From: Phoronis australis
Taxonomy: Eukaryota; Phoronida; Phoronidae
Assembly (NCBI GenBank): GCA_002633005.1
Contig: NMRA01000049.1
Span: forward strand, 1 to 62,000
DNA: 62,000 nucleotides
Direction of reading: 5' to 3'
Of the stretch, positions 1 through 9,300 are shown piece after piece; positions within the stretch are counted from its first letter, which is position 1, and each line of letters begins with the position of its first letter. The translations under genes and the position numbers were made by a program. The notes under the pieces were generated by a model that was given only the letters and a program-made list of their open reading frames with translations, made no database searches and had not been told where the DNA came from.

Positions 1-529
1 TTTTGTGAAATGCTATTATATCAACCCAAAAAACCGGAAGTTGCATTCAAGATGGCGGATCTTGTGCATGTTGACCAATTTTCAGTCGTACGTAGATGCT
101 ATTTAAACGGGTGAAGGAAAAGACGTGAATTTTTGCTTGTGGATTCTCTAAGGTATACTCTTTCAAATGAACTGTAACAATTTTTTCTCAGACTTACCGT
201 TTTCGAGTTATTTGACTTTGAATTTCTTAAAAAATAAGCAAAATTTCATTTTTTTCGAAACATTTACGGAATTAGGCGATACCATCTGTTTAGATAGAAT
301 TTTGAACGGGCTTTCAGAAGATGTTTTCCATTTTTCGCTAGGACGTCTACTTTTCGAGTTATTTGAGATTTTCTGATAACGCTGTTCCTTTGTTGAACGC
401 TCTTGCTGCATTGATGTTGGTATATCCTCTTTTGAACTAGACTGTAGCCTATTTCTTATTCATTTATGACATCTAAGTTCGTCATATGAATGTTGTGATG
501 TTGTTCATCATCGCCACCACCATCATCAT
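1..529. other. non-coding flank, no gene recognised
   Basis: A+T-rich sequence with no recognisable protein. At 33-60 an ETS-like CCGGAAG lies just before AAGATGGCGGA, a combination often seen at animal transcription starts. The frame from that ATG closes after about 20 codons and no donor stands out, so I do not call a gene. Confidence 0.4.
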
Positions 530-900
530 ATTCGTCAAGGTTAGGGTTAGGGTTAGGGTTAGGGATAGGATTAGCTTTAGGGATAGGGTTTGGGTTAGGG
601 TTAGGCTTAGGCAAAGGGTTAGGTTATGGTTAGGGTTAGGCTTAGGGTTATTGTTAGGGTTAGGGTTAGGTTTAGGGTTAGGGTTACGGTTTGTGTTGTT
701 AGGGCCGAGGCCATGGCCAGGGTAAGGGCGGGGGCGAGGGCGAGGGTGAAGGCCAGGTTCAGGGTCAGGTTCAGGGACAAGGTCTCGATTCAGGATCAAA
801 GTCAGTGTTAGGGTCAGGGTCAGGATCAGGGCTACAAGCTTGTGCTAGGTCTTGGGCTAGTGCCAAGGCCGAGAGCTGAGGGCCAACGGCCGAGGGTCGG
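530..900 (+). repeat. interstitial telomere-like (TTAGGG)n array, degenerate
   Basis: From about 536 to 690 the + strand is made of GGTTAG and TTAGGG units, first nearly perfect and then with point changes such as GGATAG, GGCTTAG and GGTTTAG. After about 720 it grades into looser G-rich units (AGGGTCAGG, GGGCGAGG). This is the metazoan telomere unit, but ordinary sequence continues on both sides, so it is an interstitial array rather than a chromosome end. Long arginine/valine-rich or proline/asparagine-rich readings through it are artefacts of the repeat. Confidence 0.8.
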
Positions 901-1148
901 GCGCCGGTGGCAGGGGGGCAGGGGCTTGGGCTAGCTCCGCGTGTGCGCTGCCTCCGACAGGTTGGCCCATCCGCCTACGTGGCTCTGCAAGCTATGGGAC
1001 TACAGTAGAGCACGCGCTGCCTCCGGCAGCTTTGCCGTCCGGCCTTCTCGGTTCTACTAGCTACTGGACCATGGCACGCGTTTCCTTCGGCAGCTTGTCC
1101 CGTGCCGCGTTCTTGGCTATGCAGGTTACTGGAGTAGGGCAGGCGTTG
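901..1148. other. GC-rich transition, no gene
   Basis: A G+C-rich stretch continuing the decaying array. Loose repeats such as TGCCTCCGACAG / TGCCTCCGGCAG, about 72 bp apart near 949 and 1019, suggest an old tandem arrangement. Nothing codes here that I can support. Confidence 0.4.
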
Positions 1149-1266
1149 GGAGGCTATATCCCCCAATTTTTTAAGTGCTGGGCCGCCCATGGTATTTGGG
1201 CGGTGCATCACGGGGGCTGGGGGGCTTTAACCACCCCATACCTTTTTCAGTGCTGCGCCGCCCATG
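1149..1266 (+). repeat. GGGCGG foldback element, partial copy plus full copy
   Basis: A partial copy (1149-1192) abuts a full copy (1193-1266). The full unit starts GGGCGGTGCA, has a G-run and a C-run in the middle, then CTTTTTCAG, and ends TGCGCCGCCCATGG. The ends are inverted complements and the middle is a second nested palindrome. The same unit recurs at 2491, 15719, 20487 and 20559, so it is a dispersed short foldback element with no coding capacity. Confidence 0.7.
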
Positions 1267-2490
1267 GTGTCGGATTTACATGTATAAAGGGACAAAGGGA
1301 CATTTCCCCGAATTGCTCCACTGAGAGAGAGTACCGTCTGAAATGGGATACTTTACTTATGAACAACTAAAATCATTAAGCTTTAGTTGGAAAAGATTTA
1401 CAGTTCATTCCACCGTCGTGTGGCCACAAGACGGTGCAGGACGTGACCCACTTCAACATGAAAGTCTCTTGCACAACTTCACAAAAAAGGAAACTAGACG
1501 TAATCAAGTGCAACATTGGCCCTTTATCAGTGAGCGGACCCTTAAGTATTAATTTTGTAAATCAAAAAAGTGGCCACTTGAATGTCCTTCAATGGCCTCC
1601 TTCAAGGGTGGGGCCTCTCAATATAAAATTATCAATATTTTGAAACGTCGAGAAATGTGCAGCAAATGGTGATATCTGTAAGGGGATCAAGTGATGCACA
1701 ATTCGGGAAACAATCAAAATTTCTTTCCGTTATCCCTTGCCAGAGAGGGGCCTCTGGAAAAATATGGTTTTGCAATCGCAAAATTTTGACTTATTGAATT
1801 TAAAAGTCAAGTGAATTAATACGCTCCAGGGCCACCAAAGCTAAACCATGCACTCATACACATTTGTTAAATGTTTCTCTTGTTTTTTTTTTCTCTTATC
1901 CGCATTTACCAGTCTTTCTTTTCTAAACTGTCCCCATTCATGCGTATGTCGGTTGCCACGGTTGAACCTTGACGCTTGAAAAATTTTGGGGGCCCGTGCC
2001 CCTCCCCGGCCCCCTCGCTTCCTACAGCCCCACTTTCATATCCTTCCGTAAGTGAGTAATTGCTAAAAGTATGCAAGGAGAATACACATAACTATTAACG
2101 CTTTGAAGTTTACATGTACATTTGAAATAGGCTTTTAGAAACCTTTTTAGAGCAGAAACAACAAAAATATGTTTTGTCGAATTTGGTTTTCACATCGAAC
2201 CCGTTCATCACATGGTCGAAACTAAGGAAATTGCCATCACAAACCAAGACTTATAAAAAATACCATCCAGTTTAATTGATTCAAAAAATCTCCAGGCTTA
2301 CTTGCAACGACTCTTTTCTCATTGAAAGTTGTCACACTTCCAAATACATACATGTACTTCTAACTGATAAGAATTGTTGATAAGAGTCATTTTCGAGTGC
2401 TCTCAAAATGAAGAAAAAAACGAGTAAAATGAGTATAGTTACTGACAACTTTTTGACGCGGACTATCAAGATATTTACTACGGGCCAAGA
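1267..2490. other. non-coding, no gene recognised
   Basis: I see no gene. A short C/G-run stretch near 1985-2030 resembles the core of the G/C-run mobile elements seen elsewhere in the window (for example 41580-41875), but no matching ends were found. Confidence 0.35.
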
Positions 2491-2558
2491 CATGGGCGGT
2501 ACACTATAGGAGTCTGGGGGGCTATAGCGCCACTTTTTTCAGTGCTGCGCCGCCCATG
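2491..2558 (+). repeat. GGGCGG foldback element
   Basis: A 68-bp unit starting CATGGGCGGTACAC and ending GTGCTGCGCCGCCCATG, with a GGGGGGCTATAGCGCC core and a CTTTTTTCAG tract. It has the same orientation and order of blocks as the full copy at 1193-1266. Confidence 0.75.
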
Positions 2559-5059
2559 TAAGATTGTGCAAATGTGTCAATTCGGTGTTAGCACACACTA
2601 CACTGTAGGTCCGAGTCCACTACAATATTTTGTTCTCAGACATCTCAGTCGGGCCCTCTGAGATAAGATTTGCGACAAACTGTGTATGTTTCCAGATTTG
2701 CCGGTTGAGAGACACCAGTTTACATGTAGTAATTGATCTGTGTGTGGTGCTGTGCACTGACAGTCCGTATAGTGTGAGTGGCTGTCACGTTTCTTCAATG
2801 GCGTCAGGCTGGGCAACAGACATCAACGCTTGGCGTAAATTGTCCGCAGCTATGACTACTGACACAATCAACAACAAAACGCTCCAGCGCGTCATCAACC
2901 ATGAATATCATAAATTAAGTATTTTTGTTATTTTATAATTTGTGATCAGACCAACCTTCACGGTAATGCTATCGAAGTGACACAGGTGCGTCAAGTACCT
3001 GTACGTCTTAAGCTAGCTCTCAACCAATAAGGCCATTCTTGTTATCTGTTACAATGCATTGCGTAAAAGATTAACAGCCATATCAGCGTTCGGCGCTGAT
3101 TTGGCTGTTTATCTGATGTTGTCCATCAAATGTAATTGCGTAAGAGATGAAACTCGAAAAGTGATGCAGTTGGCGTCTGATCGGCGATATTTTGTTAGGG
3201 CTTACGGGGAGTAAAATATCATTGAAAGGTGGCCAGCTTTGGAATATCATATCTCAGAAGAAGGTCAACAGACTCCACAAAAAAACGTTTGTACGATTTA
3301 CACGCTGTTTTCCAAAACATTGTTTAGAAAATCTTTTTAAACTGTGTGTTCCACTTTTGCATTTGGTGGCTATCAAAAATGACTTACATTGTTTAAGAAA
3401 AATCAAAGTTTCTTAAAACGAAAACGAAACAATAATTAAAAATCTGTAACCATGTTTCCCTACGCAGTCCTCCGTTTTTATCTAAATTATCTTAAAATGC
3501 ATAGTCACGTGACATGATTGGTAAAAGATTGGCAGAAAGTCTAAAAATTAAATTATATAGAAATTCTCCGTTTCAAAAGTATAAACGTTCGCTGGAATAA
3601 ACGATGCGGGTCTCTAGATAATTGGATAAATGTAAAGACTTGTCGAATGGCTCGACACACTACAATACCGATGCCATAATACGTTATATGTAACAAGTAC
3701 AAAATCACTTGAAGTCCGTGCATTTTATTATTGATATGTGTCATTTGGTAAGCCTAAGCGAGTTCATAATGTGCTCATTCGTATTAAACTTTGTTATTGA
3801 TGACGTAAGAATCACTGCCAAAATATAACAACCATAACTAATGTAATGTAGTGATATTGAACAAAGTGTACAGTGAATAAGCTCTGTTGTTGAGAATGCA
3901 TCACTGGAAAAATAACCCATACACGAGGGTAATAAGTGTTTTGTTCATTTTAATCCCAATTATGTTTCATATACATCACAAAAAGGACATGTCGTCTCGC
4001 TATTGGGTCGAATGAAACGTACAGGTACACATGTAAGTATCCATGTTTTATGCTTTATTAATAACCTTTGATCAATTTGTAAAGTCAAGTCAAGACTAGT
4101 CAATTTATTTGTGGTTGGTTTAAGTAAAACAAGAGCAAAAATAAGCCACATTATTAATTTACCGACAAATAAATACATAACTTATTAAATAAATAAATGT
4201 GCCAAAACAAATATTAATATACTACGTGTAAAATTAACAATTAGCGCCATACTGTAGGAGATAATATGTTTGGCTTAGGATTTCACAGGCTCTGTACTTG
4301 CCGGGAGGCTCCGGCTAGGTGTTGGCATATTGCAAATGTCTTTATAGCTAGCAAATTAGAGCTAGAGGCTGTGAAAGATCGCAGACGGTAAAGAGTGGTT
4401 CTGCACGGGGGAATGTTGTCCTCATTGGCTGTTGGATAATCTCAAATTGTATGTGGTCCTGCGAATTGTGAGAAGGTCTCACAGAAATGGAGGTGACAAG
4501 TAGTTTAAAATTGTGAAAGCTTCTTTTAGAATCATTCTCTGTCTACCAAGCTCTAGAGTAGGCAGATTAGTTCTCCTTAATAGTGTTTCATATGACCTAG
4601 AAAACCCATCAAATACAAATCACTGTGCCTTACATTGAACTCGCTCAATCTCAGGTCTATTGACTGCCCAAAAAGGCCAGATTAAAACACAGTAAAGAAA
4701 TTGTGATAAAATAAAACATCGAAAAATCATCATCTATCTACTAAAGTCTTAAGTCCTAGTCAGACGCTGTACAATGCTGAACTGAACTCCTGGCTTACAG
4801 CATATAATTTTGAAATGGTTGTCCGTGTGCCTCAGATTGAATTGTGCACGGTTAGAAAAAGACACTTACTGGAAATTTACCTTTTGTTTTCTGCAGACAA
4901 CATTTACGTTTGTATAACAACGGCCTTTCCGTTCCTTTTGTGAAATCACGACACTAGATGTTCATATGGTGTGCCATCACAGAATATAGTCTATAATCTA
5001 TAATGCCATGTTACATGTATACTGCTGATATATGGTTTGCCAATTTTGACAAAGAAAAA
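2559..5059. other. non-coding, no gene recognised
   Basis: A+T-rich sequence in which every open frame is short and has no recognisable protein character, splice context or matching neighbour. A copy of the TACATGTA motif lies near 2720. Nothing else is supported. Confidence 0.4.
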
Positions 5060-5182
5060 CCTTTCTAGCTCCTCAACTCGGTGTTTGCTTTATATAAGGA
5101 AGCACAAAAATGTTTTCAGATGATCAGTACACTGGGCCCACATGCGCAGCTTGCACACGTCTGGTCTACCAGACCGCCTGGA
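5060..5182 (+). repeat. SINE, 3' half only
   Basis: Matches the tail half of the tRNA-derived SINE seen complete at 28445-28670 and 17866-18098. Shared blocks are TTTCTAGCTCCTCA, GATCAGT followed by GGGCCCA, and the closing hairpin CGTCTGGTCTACCAGACC followed by GCCTG. The tRNA-like head is missing. The hairpin loop is shorter than in the other copies. Confidence 0.65.
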
Positions 5183-5819
5183 TTTTTATTTTTTATAAAT
5201 ATTCCACCAACTATAATTTTTTCTAAAGCGATCAGTTGGTACGTGTTCCGTTGACCAAAAATTCAAGACTAAATTACTTGGTTTATCAAAAATTTTGTTT
5301 ATTCCTAAAAATCGTCATGTTGAGAGAGCATCACTTGAAGAATGTCGAATTGGTTTGCATTAAATTTCGTTTTATGAAGTTTGTGTCTAAAATAAGGTGG
5401 TATACATATATAATAGCACAACCCCAGAAATCGCTTCCGCACTTTATCCAGGTTAAATGTGCTCAGTACAATTAAGGTGGTGAGTACAAATACGGTGGTC
5501 AGTACAAAAGTACATGCATGAAGTCACAACTACCATAATTCTTTATTTATTTAGCACACACTATGGCCGGCAAATGAAATTCTATTGCTACAAAGAAAAT
5601 TGTAGTCTTTTTCTAGCATAGGTTGCACTGTGTATAGATGCCATGAAACTACTTTGGTAAATGTTCGCTTATTGGCGTGCAGCAAAATAAAAAAATACAC
5701 TTTTGGCAAAATTTTTGTGCGAAATGAGAGGAGATTTGCCGTAATTTTCTTTGAAGGGAAGGTGAATGTATTGTTGGATGCAGTTTCGAGTGTTGTGTAC
5801 ATTCCAAGATAAGGATGGG
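5183..5819. other. non-coding, upstream of the caveolin gene
   Basis: No gene recognised. Short open frames on either strand have no family resemblance. The promoter of the long caveolin transcript probably lies here or just downstream, but I see no clear TATA box. Confidence 0.35.
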
Positions 5820-5907
5820 AGTCTTGTGGACCGGTCATATCAACCTCTGGCCAAAGTCTGCAGACGGACTTCTGCACTCCTTTTAGGATTCTTGTAAAGT
5901 GAATCAG
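5820..5907 (+). other. putative 5' untranslated exon of the caveolin gene
   Basis: A strong donor, CAG|GTAAGA, sits at 5907/5908. About 400 bp on, a pyrimidine tract ending CCCTTGCAG lies at 6312, just eight bases before the caveolin start codon. An acceptor so close to an ATG implies an upstream non-coding exon, and this donor is the best candidate. The left edge is arbitrary because I cannot see the transcription start. Confidence 0.4.
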
Positions 5908-6319
5908 GTAAGAGCCTTGAAATTGATTTTCGTTGCTTTTAACTTATGTATATCGTTCGAGGTTTTATTTTGAGCAAAACCGTGGGTACTTCACTTGGTA
6001 TGCGATACTTCCGTTGAAAACTTTATTTCATATTATTGAATCATCTCCAGGAAACAGTCTTCTTTCAACAAGTTCATGACTTTCATTGTTTGAGACTGCT
6101 TTTGAAATCTCGTTTGATATTTTAGTTGGAAAAACAAATTAAAATAAATTGGTATTTTAACGGTGAATATATCTTAGCACTGACATCGTTGATAAGATTG
6201 GGGAAATCTGAAAAAGGATGCTTGCGGCTTATTAATTATAATAATACAAGCGTTTAAACACTGGTGATGTGAAAGTCAAAAGGTTTACTTTTCTTTTTTG
6301 TTTCCCTTGCAGAGTCATC

Positions 6320-9300
6320 ATGAGCACCACACAATCAGACATAGAACTTGTTCAACAAACGGAGAAAATAGAGCGAGACTTGAACAACGATGACAAGCCG
6401 GATATGTTTAATAGAGACCCAAACAATCTCAACGACCACGTTGGACAGGTACCATTAGTGCGGAACTTCTCGATAGAAAGAAGAATAGTTGCTCGGCAGC
6501 CAAAATTTAGGCAAACATTTACAACACAGAAATACAATTTCTTCGGTTTCCTTCTTGAAGTATAGTTTATTTTCTCGGAGTAACAAGGCCTAAATTAAAG
6601 CCAATTTTCTTTTCCTCGCGCTACCGACCGTGGAATGGGCTCGCCACTTGAGACCTTTTATTGCTATTTGATTAAAGATTTCTATTGGTAAAATGCAAAC
6701 TATTTTTGCTGCAGAAATGAGCGAGCCCCGACAATGAATGGTGGGAAGTTAAATGACCTTACCGAAAGGTCTTCGATTCATTTACAAGACTGATCACGTT
6801 TGGGCTTTTAGCAATGTTAAAATATTCTTAGAAAATTGCGGAATCAGTGACCAACATTTATATGCGCCAGTAGTCCACTCCATGTACTTCAACGTGAAAT
6901 AAGTCGTATCGAATACTTTAAGAGGTTTATACACGTAAATGTTGAAGCTGTGTTAAGAAAGTTAGTAGTGTGGTGCACACTTTATGATTTCATCTTTGTC
7001 GCCGTACACCTGTATGCGAGATGTGCGCAAGTCTTTGGCATAAACCTGGAGCCCATTTTGTCGAAGCTAAAAGTCTGTTCGTAGCTGAGACAGTCGTATT
7101 TTCAATGTTAATTGGCACACAGTTCAGGTTTCGTAAAGGTGGGCTACGACCACGTTTACGCCAAAAGGAATAATTCACTCACAAAAAGGCGACGTCGCAT
7201 TAACAACGGTCTACCCACCACCGTGTTTGCCACGGCCGAACATAGACCTTTGATAATGCAAGTCCATGGTACTTTAACAGAAAGTTCTTACGCAGTCCCA
7301 TGTATGATTAGTTAGTTGCGTATTGATAGTGATAGTAGTGTGGTATTGTGCACAGGCAACTACATGTAGATAGACTCAACCCATGTCACACAGACGCCAG
7401 CTTTATGAGAAGTTTACTGGCAGTTATACTTGTAATAATCAAGTTTCGTGATCACTGAGATTTTCATTCTCCCTTTCAAGTACATGTAACTGAATTTATT
7501 GCTAAATGCTTTGCGATGAAGCGTCCTGCACACTGAGTGTTACAGGTAAGGGGACAATAAACCATGAACGTTTTTGGTCTATAAAAACCTTTTGATTTAG
7601 GCTACTTTCTCTTATAAAATTTGTTTCATCCTGTTTGTTACACAGACTAGTAATAATTCTGGGCTTGAGAGGAACTGTCCTGCCCTTCTGACGTCACATT
7701 CAGACCATGAGGGTCATTAAATTGCTGGCCATGACGGCATAATTTCAGTCAACAAGGCACTGAGGTGGTTAGTAGAGTTTCATTCAAAAAAGAGATGGTG
7801 TTGCTTTGGAAGAAAAATTCGCAAAAAATATGAGAAAAAAGACACTGTTTCTAAAAAGTTTTGTAGAGGGTTTTAAATCATTTCAATAATGCATTCCCGG
7901 TTACCTTCATGTATCAAACTAGCAATTTCTTTACCTAGCCTTAGAAAGAAGACGTTTTGCTATAATAGGCCTGGAATCTGCCGAGTGATTCACAAATATG
8001 ACATAAGACTTAAGGCAAAAATTTTGGTTTTACGTCCCACATAATATTTTCTGGGAATTGATTAAAAACTCACTTTAGAAAATAAGAAAACGTTTTTAAA
8101 TACACATATCACTGCTACATGTACTTACTGAGAAAATAAATTGTAAGCGATGTGCCACTATCAATGTAAAGACAAGTTGCCCACAGTAAAATAAGAGCTT
8201 CAAGCAGATAAAATTTAAACGTTTCTCTCCATAACCCCTCTCTTCTTTTCAAAATCTAAAAATGTATTTAACAATGCAACTTTTACAATCTACCGTCATA
8301 TGAATGAAATTTATCGAGGTTGGATATCGCCAAATCACAAACGGCACGCCGTACACCTTCCTGAGATCATGGAATAAACTACAGATAAGAACAAAATGCA
8401 AGTCGTCAAACAGTTTCTCATACACCAAGTACATCTATGTAATTTATCGTCATAGTCAATTTTAAATGCAAACAACTCCCAATTAGCGAACTATAATGTT
8501 TACCACGAAATCTCGAGGTAGTTAGTATGAAAACTCGTGGCAAGCTAAATTTTAATGAATGTTTCTACTTCAAAGTTTTCCTCAAGTTTCACAAAATAGC
8601 CTACAAAATAATTTTCAATCATTCCGAATATCTGAATGCCAACACCGTAAATTACACTGTACATCAGTCCAAGCTTTTACTTGACAACTGCGAAGTGTGA
8701 GCATAAGACAAACATTTGTCTTAAAATCTTAAGTCATTTTTCATGAAGTTCACTCAGACCCCTGGTAGCTAAAGACAATTGGGATGGTTTATATTGTTTA
8801 TCAGTTATTATTGCTATCTTGACACATTCCGAGTATCAACCACTTGTAGACTCGATCTGCTTGTCACGCTATGGTTAATGATAAACTATCACCCACGCAA
8901 ATACACAACGGTGCCTACTGTTACGTATTAAAATTCTGAAAACAAAATAAATATTAGTTTGGAGGTCATGGTCCACATTAGAAGTACCTGAACATACACA
9001 AGTTCCTGTCGTTCATTAGTTTGTGAGGACTAGTCTAGGTGACACACTTTAAGAATCGTAAGTCAAACTTGAGTAAACATGGCCGATGAACTGGATATGG
9101 AAAATCGGGATCCCAACGAAATAAATTCCCACGTCGGACAGGTAGTTTTACATATGTAGCCGATTTCGCTTGAGTTTTAGACGTAGAACGTTAATCGACG
9201 GCCTCATATGTCGATATCTAATTTCTTTTAACTTCCCTGGTCTCTTTGTATTGACTAATACTTCGTTTTACAGAAATTACATATATGCTATTTAATGCCG

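Noticed and set aside
50-115. ATG in a YY1/ETS-like start context near the left edge
   Set aside because: The frame stops after about 20 codons without a credible donor.
482-811. Arg/Val-rich and Pro/Asn-rich open frames
   Set aside because: They are translations of the degenerate TTAGGG array.
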